64,000 nucleotides of DNA, taken from the NCBI GenBank assembly GCA_032207245.1, contig CM063508.1, positions 189,440,957 to 189,504,956 on the forward strand, given 5' to 3'. The notes beneath the pieces were generated by a model. The model saw nothing but the letters and a program-made list of their open reading frames with translations. It made no database searches and was not told where the DNA came from. Below, one piece after another: positions 10,190-21,130 of the stretch. Positions within the stretch are counted from its first letter, which is position 1; each line of letters starts with the position of its first letter. The position numbers were made by a program, and so were the translations under genes. This stretch comes from Pardosa pseudoannulata. Taxonomy: Eukaryota; Arthropoda; Arachnida; Araneae; Lycosidae.

Positions 10190-12240
10190 ACCATTGTTTT
10201 GATTTTATTTTAAAATCGGTACAGACGCATTATAGACGCCGTGTTTTTATGTCTCCAAGTTTGGCAATTATTTGGCGATTTTATGGGGCGATGAGTGGGT
10301 TGGTGTGTTTGCCCTGACTTTCTTGGTGGGGTATGGCAGCTCTAATGTGTTCTTGCACCCCATTGGTGCACGTGATTTCTGACGACAGTACCTGGCACTA
10401 TTCCAGAAATTTGCATCATAGCTGTTCTTTCGGTTTACAGTCGACTAGGCCAGGTTGTATCTTTTTTATTCTTATCATTTTCTGGGATTTAGTAATTTAG
10501 TTATGGTGGGTGAAGATATTTCGGTTCTTACTATTTTTGAAATTGTTAAAAAGTATCGGGATATTCTGAATCAAACAAGATGCTTTGGTTTGGAACATTT
10601 TTTTTTGTTATCCTTTTCTGGGATTTAGTAATTTAATTATAGTGGGTGTAGTTAATATCAGGATATTCTTAGGTCTGAGGTGGGTTTTGCATTTCATTCT
10701 AAACGCCAAATGTGTATTCCGAACCTGAGGATTTTTTTTTCTATTTGGTAAAAAAGAATTATTTTAAAGTTTTTGAGGGTGGTAGGAGTGTTGAAGAATG
10801 GTCGTGGAGGTACCCTCTCCAATTTACCTATCTTACTAAATTTATTTTGCATTTCTTTTAATACGAGGGGGGGGGGAGGTTTTTTATAGTAGTGTGTAGT
10901 AAAATGCTATATATTGTGTTTATTCTGTTGATATATATCCTAAATAATACTAATCTGTTATTTTTTAAAGAACGTAAAAAATGATAATTATTATGCTGAT
11001 ATTATTTTAATAATACTTTAGTTAGTATGTTTTTTCTTTTAAAGTTTAGTTTATGTTGTGTTTCAAGTATGTCATGTGATCTTCGCCATGTTTTATCTAT
11101 TTGGCGATTTTTGAAAACACGTGTTTTTCTGTTGGTCGCCAAAAAACATGGGTGACGGGGCCGGCGTCTATAATGCATCTGTTCTTTACAACCTATATCT
11201 TCACATTTACCACCAAAACGTAATTGAGATTGTGTCAAAGGCTACATTTATCTAGGTACGAATTGTTTATTAATTTCCTAATTTTTTTAGAACCATTTGT
11301 TTGTTATTTAGAATTATTATTTTTTGAAGTTAGCGAGGCGCGATGGCTCCGACGGCAGATGGCACTTTTTGCTCTCTTTTGCAATGTCGCCGCGACAGTA
11401 CGTATTATGTATGAATTACACCCATTTATTCCTTTCTGTTTACTTAAAAACAGATAAGATAATTCACAATTTCTTTTACCAATTCTGCAAAAGGATGCGG
11501 TGTAATGCATCTTCGAAATAGTGATCCTTGTGTTTTGATATTGTTGTTCCCTATTATGGTGTCACATAATGTGTCGGATAAATCCAAGTTTAGAGAGTCG
11601 GCCACCATCTTTTGGCTGTATTTTTGTTCACGTAATCGCCAAATTGTCGCTAAGTTTGTTTACGTTTTTTGTTTCGTTTTGTATTCAGTTTTTCGAAGCT
11701 TATTTTGAACAAAAAAAGGTTGGAAATTTGGGTAAATTTAGTACAAATATAAACTCCAGTTTTTAATGTATTTAAACTCACTTTTGTACATTTTTTTAGA
11801 ACTAAACAGAGCACAAATTTTACAACGGGCAGAAATCAAGCAAAATATAAGAATCAATTGGTTATATTTGAACGAACATCGTCAAATCGTCATTTAATTA
11901 TTTTAAAATTATCAAATAACTAGAAAGTAATAAAGAACGTTACAATTTACATTTAGAGATTATTAGCTTAAAATCAGAAAAAACAACAACGGGGTAAATG
12001 TTTTAAAGAAATTATTCGGTTAAAATTTAAAGAAAATAATGGAGTTAAATGATTTGGGTCGACTGAAGAATTGGGTTCCCCCGCCAACTTGACGATAATG
12101 GTTTGAGTAGGGTCGCCTAACATTTTCTCCTGATCTCACCGTGCACAAACAATCTGTATCTGTATTATAATTTATGTTTTTTGCAACTCTCCTTGTGCCA
12201 CACTCTTTTCTTGTATATTAAAAGTACGTAATGCTTAAAA
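10190..12240 (+). repeat. Repeat Z, copy 1 (modules a, b, c)
   Basis: Three blocks recur elsewhere nearby: a (about 10,215-10,310, with attatagacgccgtg and ggcgatgagt), b (about 10,846-11,190, with aaatttattttgcatttct, ctgttggtcgcc and ggcgtctataatg), and c (about 12,060-12,175, with acttgacgataatgg and tcgcctaacattttctcc). Between b and c lies unique sequence with overlapping short frames on both strands that do not resemble known proteins. The whole is rich in ttggcg/cgccaa words. The element class is unknown. Confidence 0.5.
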
Positions 12241-12243
12241 AGT

Positions 12244-13066
12244 TTAGATATAACGAAGCATTAATAGTTCACTATGGCTGATTTTTATAATTTGGAACTG
12301 TTGCGTTTGTTGCGTGTTAAGGGATTCATTGCCCATAAATATGAATGTCCGGTTTTCAAGTCGTTTTACTTTAAGAGTGTATAATTCTATTACGATGGTG
12401 CACTGTGAATGCATGAAAGCCGCCAGAAAAAACAAGAAATGCAATGTTTGGGTGGCATACCTTTGTGTTTTAGTAAATACCGCCAATATTTTCGCCAAGT
12501 TTGCCAAGGGGAACCAAAATATTCGGTAGTCTCACCATGGCATATTTGAAACACAATTAACAAAACTTTTTTTAAAAAAAGAACACAGCAGATTCGCAAT
12601 TTATAGTATTATTAAAATACAATTAGCATAATAATTATTTTTTACGTTATTAAAAAAGTAACAGATTCATAATATTTATAATAAATATATCGACACAGCA
12701 TAAAATATTTTAATAAGCACTAATATTATAAAAAAATCTAACATGTGACACATGAGGGTTCCCCCCTCAACCTCCCCTTGTATTAAAAGAAATGTAAAAT
12801 AAATTTAAGAGCAGATGTAAATTGCAAAGGGGATAGACAGTAACACAACCTACTCATCGCCTCATAAAATACCGCCAAGTTTGGCGAAAAATAAAACACG
12901 CCGTCTATAATGCATGAGTACCAAGGATTGCACAAAGAGAGTGGATACCAGTATAATATAAATCAAAGTATAGATACAGATTATTTGGATACGGCGAGAT
13001 GAGAGAAAATGTTGGGCTACCATGCTTGGAGCTCTATCGTCAAGTTGTGAAGGTCACCTTATTCTG
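12244..13066 (-). repeat. Repeat Z, inverted copy 2 (order c-a-b)
   Basis: Read on the minus strand, block c (13,063-12,935) comes first, then a (about 12,920-12,845), then b (about 12,820-12,480). The blocks match copy 1 but in permuted order, which fits a unit that was once tandem. Short frames here (12,244-12,507 minus, 12,314-12,529 plus) overlap each other and are not supported as genes. Confidence 0.5.
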
Positions 13067-13072
13067 ATGTCA

Positions 13073-13200
13073 ACGGAAATGACTTTTACACTTAGAACTT
13101 GGATCTAAAATCGTTTGTTTTATATAATTGGCGTAGAAACACTATCCGAAAGACCTATCTTTGTTAAAATTTATGAACCGTCCTTTTCGGGTTGTTTCCA
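13073..13200 (+). repeat. Isolated satellite A fragment outside the array
   Basis: About 128 bp match satellite A from the ggaaatgactttta word to the cgggttgtttcc word. The variant bases (ataattggcgtagaaacac, tatccgaaag, ccgtccttttcgg) are the same as in monomers near 19.1 kb and 21.26 kb inside the array, not the commonest form. It is wedged exactly between repeat Z copies 2 and 3, about 2 kb from the array edge. Confidence 0.85.
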
Positions 13201-14190
13201 ATTTTCAACTGTTATTAAATTTATTTTGCATTTCTTTTTTATTATAAGGGGTGAACCCCCCTCACATGTTAGATTTTTTATAATATTAGTGCTTATTAAA
13301 ACGCTATATATTGTGTTTATTCTGTTATATATCATAAATATTACTAATCTGTTAATTTTTAAAATAACGTAAAAAAAAGGTTAATGATTATGCCAATTTT
13401 ATTTTAATAATGCTTTAAGTTGTTAATCTTTTTTTTTAGTTTAGTTTTATTAATGTTGTGTTTCAAATATGCCGTGTGACTGCCGCCATGGTTTTCTGCT
13501 TGGCGATTTTTCAAAACAAGCATTTTTCTGTTGGTCGCCAAAAAAAATCATGGCGGATGGGACCGGCGTTTATAATGTACCTGTTCCTACTTATGTTAAC
13601 TTACATTCTCAACTGCTTTTTTAATTTGTGGATTTTCTCCCCCCCCCCAGAGTTCAGTTTGGCGAAAGCGCGTAAAGATGCCAAATGGGCGAGTGTGAAG
13701 TTCGGCGCCAAGCAGCTAAAAGCACTTTGCATTCTAACGATCAACTGTATTGAATTTGTTTGGTCGTTTTAAACAAAAATAACTAATAAATTAAATCACT
13801 TACTTGTAGATGAGGAATGTATACCGTTTTAAGATTTCAAGTTTCATTTATAATTTCAGTTTCACTTTCCGCAAAATAAATAAAATATAGTCGTATGATA
13901 CTAGTATTTAGCATAACACTTTGAAAGGGAATAAATAGAAATACTACTTTAAAAACGGATCTCGGGAGCCAAATGATATGATCGCCAAAAATAGAAAACT
14001 GTTAACTCGCGCATAAAATCATAACACGAGGACAAGCGTCGAAAGTCCAGAAATCCGCGTAGTAGTGGGTCACTACCACATTTCTTGGCTTGGCTAAAGA
14101 ACTTGGCGATAATGGTTTAAGTAAGGTCGCCTAACATTTTCTCCTAATTTTACCGTGTCCAAACAATTTGTATCTATATTATAATTCATA
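13201..14190 (+). repeat. Repeat Z, copy 3 (modules b and c)
   Basis: Block b (about 13,207-13,590) and block c (about 14,090-14,190) match copy 1 in the same orientation, with a shorter interior. A poly-C run lies near 13,640. The 104-codon frame at 13,458-13,772 spans block b and unique sequence and looks like chance, because the matching part of copy 1 has no such frame. Confidence 0.5.
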
Positions 14191-14195
14191 TGGTA

Positions 14196-14400
14196 CTAGC
14201 TGCTTCGCACCCAGCCTTCGGTCTGGGGTTTAAAATATTTCGATGAAAGATTAAAAACCACTATTAAAGATAATAAGACGTATTAATAGAAATGCTGAAT
14301 AAATCTCGATGTTTCAGATTGTTGACGATGATAACACTTTATTTTAATAGCTGAATGTCCACTAAGTGAATTGTGTAGCCCGTGAGCCGCTGCATAATAA
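14196..14400 (-). mobile_element. Helitron-like 3' terminus, copy 2
   Basis: On the minus strand the segment ends with a hairpin whose loop is CGAA, then gcgaagcag, then CTAG (14,199-14,196) followed by T. The last 20 bases before CTAG are nearly identical to copy 1 at 1800-1820. Homology extends upstream through cgtcaacaatct to cgggctaca. Two copies with the same terminus and the same outside base support a real mobile-element end. Confidence 0.55.
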
Positions 14401-15213
14401 TTCCCAATTCCACGACTTTTTTTAATGAAGGAGTTAAATTTCAAAATACTGTGGAAAGTAATATATATGTACTGTTCTGAATGGAATAATTCATTTCCGA
14501 GATTGGATGCCTTTTAGTACTAATGTTTTACATACATAAAAATTAAATTTTAAAAAACAAAACCTATGATGATAACTTTTTCTTTAAAAAATGGCAATTG
14601 TGAAATAAAAACAAATTTGATAGAACATGGCGAATTTGTAATTATTGAAAATAAAAATCATGCCAACATATAACAGAAAAAAAATACTAATTTCTTAAAA
14701 AAAAATTGAGAAAGTAAAATAAAGATTTACATATTTTGATGTAGTAAAAAATTTAGTTATTAAAATAAAAGGATTTTGATACTGGGATATTTCAAAGAGA
14801 AAAAGTTATTGCGTATGACAAATAATTGTAACTTTAGGCAATAAATGGCATCACTCAGTACATATTTTAATTAATATACTTTTAACTGATTGCAATTACG
14901 GTATTTTAATGGTGGAAAGAGTTTAAGCATTCAGCAGATTGGGCGAAGTAATGCATCCAAATGTATTTATGTTTATAAATGCATTTATTTACACTCGAAA
15001 TTTAATGGCAAGGTCTTGGAAAAATTCTTCAAGAATATAATAAATCACTAACAAAAATACCAAAATGTGCCGCAGTTCAAATTTTCTAAACAAACAACGG
15101 ATTGGCAGGCTGGGCGATAGTTGTTTTGCATTAATGTCAGTTCTATTACCAAATATCTGGCGAAAACGAAGACAACAATAAAAATATGGTCATTGTGTGT
15201 GCTAACTCAACCG
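14401..15213. other. AT-rich flank of the satellite
   Basis: No gene or repeat copy recognised up to the abrupt start of satellite A at 15,214. Confidence 0.5.
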
Positions 15214-17262
15214 TTGCATAGAAAAATACTTTTTTTCAAATATTCGTAGTTTTTTATGGTTTGTGTTCGGAAATGACTTTTAAACTTGGAACTTGGACTA
15301 AAATCGTTTGTTTTATTTAATTGACGAGGAAAAACTGTCCGAAAAACCTATGTTTATTAAAATTTAAGAACCGTCATTTTTGGGTCGTCTCCGGCATAAG
15401 TTTGCATAGAAAAATACTTTCTTTAAAATATTTGAAATTTTTTGCTTTGTGTTCGGAAATGACTTTTAAACTTGGAACTTGGACTAAAATCGTTTGTTTT
15501 ATTAATTTGGCGAGGAAAAACTGTCCGAAAAACCTATCTTTATTAAAATTTAAGAAACGTCATTTTCGGGTCATTTCCGGCATCAATTTGCATAGAAAAA
15601 TACTTTCATTCAAATATTTGAAATTTTTTGTTTCTGTTCCGAAATGAATTTTAAACTTGGAACTTGTACTAAAATCGTTAGTTTTATTTAATTGTCGAGG
15701 AAAAACTATCCGAAAAAAATATCTTTATTAAAATTTAAGAAACGTCATTTTCGGATCGTTTCCGGCATCAATTTGTATAGAAAAGTACCTTTTTTTTCAA
15801 ATATTCGTAGTTTTTTATGTTTTGTGTTAAGAAATGTCTTTTAAACTTGGAACTTGGACTAAAATCGTTTGTTTTATTTAATTGGCAAGGAAAAACTGTC
15901 CGAAAAACCTATTTTTATTAAAATATAAGAATTTTTATTTTCTTATCTGTTTCAGCATCGATTTGCATAGAAAAATACTTTTTTTCAAATATTCGTAGGT
16001 TTTCATGTTTTGTGTTCGGAAATGACTTTTAAACTTGGAACTTGCACTAAAATCGTTTATTTTATTTATATGGCGAGGAAAAACTGTCCGAAAAACCTTT
16101 CTTTATTAAATTTAAGAATCGTCACTTTCGGTCGTTTCCGGCATCAATTTGCATAGAAAAATACTTTCTTTCAAATATTTGAAATTTGTTGTTTTCTGTT
16201 ACGAAATGACTTTTAAACTTGGAACTTGGACTAAAATCGTATTTTTTATTTAATTGGCGAGGAAAATCTGTCAGAAAAACCTATTTTTATTAAAATATAA
16301 GAGCCTTTATTCTCTGGTCTTTTTCAGCATCGATTTGCATAGAAAAATACTTTTAAAACTTATTTTTATTAAAATTTAAGAAACCTTTAATTTCTGGTCT
16401 CTTTCAGCATCGATTTGCATAGAAAAATACTTATTTTCAAATTATTTTAAACTTGGAAATTGAACTAAAATCGTTTTTTTTTTTTATTTAATTGGCGAGG
16501 AAAAACTGTCCGTAAAACCTCTCTTTATTAAAATTTGTTTTATTTAATTTTCGACGGAAATCTGTCCGAAAAAGCTATTTTTATTAAAATATAAGAACTT
16601 TTTTTTTCGGCAATTTGAATAGAAAAATACTTTCTTTCAAATATTTGAGAACTTTATTTTCTGGTCTGTTTCAGCATCGTGTGCGTTCGGAAATGACTTT
16701 TAAACTTGGAACTTGGACTGGCGAGGAAAATCTGTCAGAAAAAACCTATAATTTAAGAACCGTCATTTTCTGGTCGTTTCCGGCATCAATTTGCATAGAA
16801 AAATACTTTCTTTCAAATATTTGAAATTTTTTCCTTTCTGTTCCGAAATTACTTTTAAATTTGGAACTTTGTCAAAAATCGTTTATTTTATTTAAATGGC
16901 GATAAAAAACTGTCCGAAAAACCTATCTTTATTAAAATTTAAGAATCTTTGTTTTCTGGTCTGTTTCAGCATCGATTTGCGTAGAAAAATACTTTTTTTC
17001 AAATATTCTTAGTTTTTTATGTTTTGTGTTCGGAAATGACTTTTAAACTTAGAACTTGGACTAAAATCGTCTATCTTTATTAAAATTTAAGAATCTTTGT
17101 TTTCTGGTCTGTTTCAGCATCGATTTGCGTAGAAAAATACTTTTTTTCAAATATTCTTAGTTTTTTATGTTTTGTGTTCGGAAATGACTTTTAAACTTAG
17201 AACTTGGACTAAAATCGTTTATTTTATTTAATTGGCGAGGAAAATCTGTCAGAAAAACCTAT
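15214..17262 (+). repeat. Satellite A, left edge block
   Basis: Tandem monomers of about 186-187 bp start abruptly within a monomer at ttgcatagaaaaatac. Landmarks of each unit are ttgcatagaaaaatac, ggaaatgacttttaaa, cttggaacttggactaaaa, taattggcgagg and a tttttattaaaat word. Monomers here are mixed A and B types, several truncated (around 16,330-16,750), as is usual near an array edge. Frames such as 15,321-15,647 are runs of A-type monomers whose length is a multiple of three. Confidence 0.95.
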
Positions 17263-17715
17263 TGTTGCGAACTTCCAAAAACTAAAACTGCTGGGTTCAG
17301 GGATTGAATGGACTTTACAAGCAAGCAAGACTGCAGCACAAAGACAAATACTTTATTAGCATTCAGTAAATACACCGTCAAAATCTCCGCGGAACAATTT
17401 TGAGCCCAATGCCGTTGGCTCACGCAAGACTTTCCGCATCAAGCACATCACACCGTGCGTACTCCGTAGGCCAAGAGTTTCTCTTAATTACTCTTCTCTG
17501 CATGGGACTCCGTCTGCCTTATATAGGCTCACAGAAACTGCCAGAACACTCCAGAAGCCGGAACCGGAAGTGGCCACGTGACTTTACACTTGGCGATGAA
17601 CTTGGCGACAAAAATAGGTTACCAAATCCATCGCCAACGAGCGTATATCTCGCCAATTTGGCGAGATATTCATAGTCCCATGCTAAACTCAAGCAATTTT
17701 CGCAAATTCGTAACA
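17263..17715 (-). mobile_element. 3' LTR of a minus-strand Ty3/gypsy element
   Basis: The LTR runs from TGTTACGAA (17,715 downwards) to TTCGCAACA (17,263), so its ends are short inverted repeats. In minus orientation it has CTATATAAGG (17,526-17,517), then an AATAAA signal (complement of 17,352-17,357). A purine-rich tract lies immediately upstream (17,730-17,716 on the minus strand), and pol pieces lie further upstream, so this is the 3' LTR. A 25-bp palindrome at 17,645-17,669 (12-bp arms, atatctcgccaa) is in the U3 region. The far end abuts satellite A directly. Open frames on both strands here are chance. Confidence 0.88.
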
Positions 17716-17730
17716 TTGCTCCTTCCTCAA
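17716..17730 (-). promoter_or_regulatory. Polypurine tract of the minus-strand gypsy element
   Basis: On the minus strand this reads TTGAGGAAGGAGCAA, next to the TG of the LTR. It orients the element and shows that the LTR is the 3' one. Confidence 0.75.
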
Positions 17731-17948
17731 AGACTGCACGTCTCGGGCAGTGCACTGGAGCAGAAAGCAAGTTACGATACTCACAAATATAATACTTACA
17801 AAGCATAAATGCAATAATAAATTTAAATTACAATAAATTAATAACAGAATAAATAACAGAATGTAAACAATTATTTACAGAACTATTTACAAATAAAAAT
17901 AAATAAAAGTTGATGGTGACGAAACCATAGTGCCAATTATTAATTAAA
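17731..17948 (-). other. 3' untranslated part of the minus-strand gypsy element
   Basis: This lies between the pol stop codon (17,949) and the polypurine tract. It is AT-rich with no env-like frame. Confidence 0.6.
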
Positions 17949-18070
17949 CTAAGTAATGTTACCATAGTAAGGTGCTAGGCGATCATAATGAACAATCCTA
18001 AGCTTAACATTCGTTGATTTACGGATTTCTTCATCACTCCAAGGGTCTAATCTTGATATAGATGACGCTG

Positions 18071-18122
18071 TGAGGAGAAAAATACTTTTTTTTCAAATAT
18101 TCGTAGTTTATTATGTTTTGTG
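18071..18122 (+). repeat. Satellite A filler inside pol, larger piece
   Basis: About 50 bp of B-type monomer (gaaaaatactttttttt to ttatgttttgtgtt) separate the integrase C-terminus from the Cys motif. It replaces most of the integrase coding sequence. Confidence 0.85.
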
Positions 18123-18160
18123 TTTCGCAGAACAAAAGCGACAATTACCTGTACAAGGTC

Positions 18161-18190
18161 TCTTTTTATATTTTGTGTTTGGAAATGACT
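18161..18190 (+). repeat. Satellite A filler inside pol, smaller piece
   Basis: About 30 bp (ttatattttgtgtttggaaatgact) match B-type satellite A monomers of the variant near 19.79 kb. The piece sits between the RNase H end (HRRGS) and the Cys motif. Confidence 0.8.
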
Positions 18191-18772
18191 TCCTCTGCGA
18201 TGTTGGATATCGAAGTCGTTCTCTTGCAGTTTCTGTATCCACCTAGCTATCTGTCCCTCTGGGTTCTTGAAATTCCAAAGCCATGTGAGAGATGCATGGT
18301 CTGTTCGCAGCAGGAATTTTCGTCCGTAAACATAACTGGGAAAATTCTCTATAGCTTTAACAATGGCAAGCAATTCTTTTCTGGTGACACAGTAATTTCG
18401 CTCGGGCTTCGACAGGCACTTACTCCAATAAGCGATTACACGTTCATGACCATCGATATCTTGAGATAGCACTGCTCCCAGACTGGTAGAAGGTTCGATG
18501 ACGCCCTTCTCCTGCATATCATTTAAAAGATCTTTCACTTCTTCTAATTTGGAGAATGGTAATCTTCGAGGATGTTGTTTAATAGGAGCATGACTTCCTG
18601 TGTCGATTCGGTGTTTTGTTAACTTTGTTCTTCCCAAATCGTCGGGTGACTTCGAAAATATTTCACTAAATTCACCAAGCATTTTCTCTACAGAGCTTTT
18701 CTGTTTCTTACTTAATTCTGTTTTTGTTAGCAAGTCCTTCGTTAAATCTTCAGAGGACACGTTTGATGTTTG

Positions 18773-20040
18773 GAATTTTTTTAAGTTTTGTGTTCGGAAA
18801 TGACTTTTAAACTTGGAACTTGGACTAAAATCTTTTGTTTTATTTAATTGGCGAGGAAAATCTGTCAGAAAAACCTATTTTTATTAAAATATAAGAACCT
18901 TTATTTTCTGGTCTGTTTCAGCATCGATTTGCATAGATTTGTTTTATTTAATTGGCGAGGAAAATCTGTTAGAAAAACCTATTTTTATTAAATTATAAGA
19001 ACCTTTATTTTCTGGTCTGTTTCAGCATCGATTTGCATAGAAAACTACATTTTTTCAAATATTAGTAGTTTTTTATGTTTTGTGTTCGGAAATGACTTTT
19101 AAACTTGGAACTTGGACTAAAATCGTTTGTTTTATATAATTGGCGTAGAAACACTATCCGAAAGACCTATCTTTGTTAAAATTTAAGAACCGTCCTTTTC
19201 GGGTTGTTTCCGGCATCAATTTGCATAGAAAAATACTTTCTTTCAAATATTTGAAATTATTTGCTTTCTGTTCCGAAATGATTTTTAAACTTGGAACTTG
19301 GACTAAAATCGTTTGTTTTATTTAATTGGCGAGGAAAATCTGTCCGAAAAACCTATTTTTATTAAAATATAAGAATCTTTATTTTCTGGTCTGTTTCAGC
19401 ATCGATTTGCATTTTCAGCATCGATTTCAAATATTTCGTAGTTTTTTTTATTTTAAACTTGGAACTTGGACTAAAATCGCGAGGAAAATCTGTCAGAAAA
19501 ACCTATTTTTATTAAATTATAAGAACCTTTATTTTCTGGTCTGTTTCAGCATCGATTTGCATAGAAAAATACTTTTTTTCAAATATTTGAAATTTTTTGC
19601 TTTCTGTACCGAAATGACTTTTAAATTTGCAATTTCAAATATTTGAAGTTTATTATGTTTTGTGTTGGCGAGGAAAATCTGTCCGAAAAACCTATTTTCA
19701 TTAAAATATAAGGAACTTTATTTTCTGGTCTGTTTCAGCATCGATTTGCATAGAAAAATACTTTTTTTCAAATATTCATATTTTTTTATATTTTGTGTTT
19801 GGAAATGACTTTTAAACTTGGAACTTGGACTAAAATCGTTTGTTTTATTTAATTGGCGAGGAAAATCTGTCAGAAAAACCTATTTTTATTAAATTATAAG
19901 AACCTTTATTTTCTGGTCTGTTTCAGCATCGATTTGCATAGAAAAATACTTTTTTTCAAATATTCGTAGTTTATTATGTTTTGTGTTCGGAAATGATTTT
20001 TAAACTTGGAACTTGGACTAAAATCGTTTGTTTTATTTAA
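18773..20040 (+). repeat. Satellite A, block right of the retrotransposon
   Basis: Monomers resume in the same orientation as left of the insertion. Several are truncated (19,400-19,480, 19,620-19,665). The stretch 19,030-20,040 is duplicated, with indels, at about 21,170-22,210. Confidence 0.95.
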
Positions 20041-21130
20041 TTGGCTCTGTTCCGAAATGACTTTTAAAACTTGGAACTTGGACTAAAGTCGTTTGTTTTA
20101 TTAATTGGAACTTGGACAAATCGTTTGTTTATTTTATTATCAAGGAAAACAACCTGCGAACAACCTAGGAAAACCGGCCAATTTGGGTTTCCGCATAGAA
20201 AAAACCTATTTTTATGACTTTTAAAACTTGGGACCTATGGATAAATCGTTTGTTTTATATGGCGTGGAAGAAAAGAAAATTTTTGTTTATAAGAACCGTT
20301 TCTGGTCTGTTTCAGCATCGATTGCATAGAAAATACTTTTTTTCAATATTCGTAGTGTTTCATGTTTTGTGTTCGGAAATGACTATTAAACTTTGGACTA
20401 TTCACTAAATCGTGTGTTTTATTTTTTAAATTGGCGAGGTAAATCACTGATCCGAAAAACTATCGGTATTATAATATAAGAAACTTTTATTTGTTGGTCT
20501 GGTTTCAGCATCGATTTGATAGAAAAAATACTTTTTTTTCAAATATTCGAGTAGATATGTTATCGACTTGTGTTCGGAAATGACTTTTAAACTTGGAAAT
20601 TGGACTAAAATCGCTTATTTTATTTAATTGGCGAGGAAAAACTGTCCGAAAAAAGTATCTGTATTAAAATTTAAGAACCTTTATTTTCTTGTCTGTTTCA
20701 GCATCGATTTGCATAGCAAAATACTTTTTTTCAAATATTCATATTTTTTTTATATATTGTGTTTGGAAATGACTTTTAAACTTGGAACTTGGACTAAAAT
20801 CATTTGTTTTATTTAAAATTGAAACTTTTATTTTCATGTCTATTCACATTCGATTTGCATTAAAAATTTACTTTTTTTCAAATATTAATAATTTTTTTCA
20901 TATTTTTTTTTGGAAAAACTTTTCTTTTACTTGGACTAAAAACATTTGTTTTATTAAAATTTGGGCGTGGAAACAACGTCCGAAAATCCTATCTTGTTAA
21001 AATTTAAGAACCGTCATTTTCGGTTGTTTCCGGAATAAATTTGAATAGAAAATACTGTTCTTTTAAAATTTGAAAACCTATGACTTTTTATTAAAATCGT
21101 TTGTTTTTATTAATAGCGAGGAAAAAGAAC
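20041..21130 (+). repeat. Satellite A, degraded block
   Basis: Monomers are recognisable but full of small indels and missing bases (for example ggacctatggataaatcg for the usual cttggacttggactaaaatcg). The damage is abrupt at both sides and much heavier than in neighbouring monomers. It may be real decay or low consensus quality. Confidence 0.85.

Larger units (their letters stand above)
17949..18763 (-). pseudogene. Ty3/gypsy pol remnant patched with satellite A
   Basis: Most of it is one open frame of 237 codons (18,760-18,047), but it is not an intact gene. Residues 1-93 are the N-terminal approach to reverse transcriptase (LGEFSEIFSK, HRIDTGSHAPIKQ, GVIEPSTS). The sequence then jumps at about residue 93/94 to LGAVLSQ in RNase H, so the whole RT palm with its catalytic Asp pair and the first RNase H Asp are deleted. 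RNase H continues with TRKELLAI (Glu129), TDHASL (Asp154) and HRRGS. After that come about 30 bp of satellite A, then a Cys motif PCTGNCRFC in another frame, then about 50 bp of satellite A, then in a further frame the integrase C-terminus IVHYDRLAPYYG, ending at a stop at 17,949. The upstream end runs into satellite A near 18,770. It belongs with the LTR at 17,263-17,715. Confidence 0.88.

Noticed and set aside
13458..13772. 104-codon frame with hydrophobic stretches
   Set aside because: The homologous part of repeat Z copy 1 does not keep the frame, and no family is recognisable.
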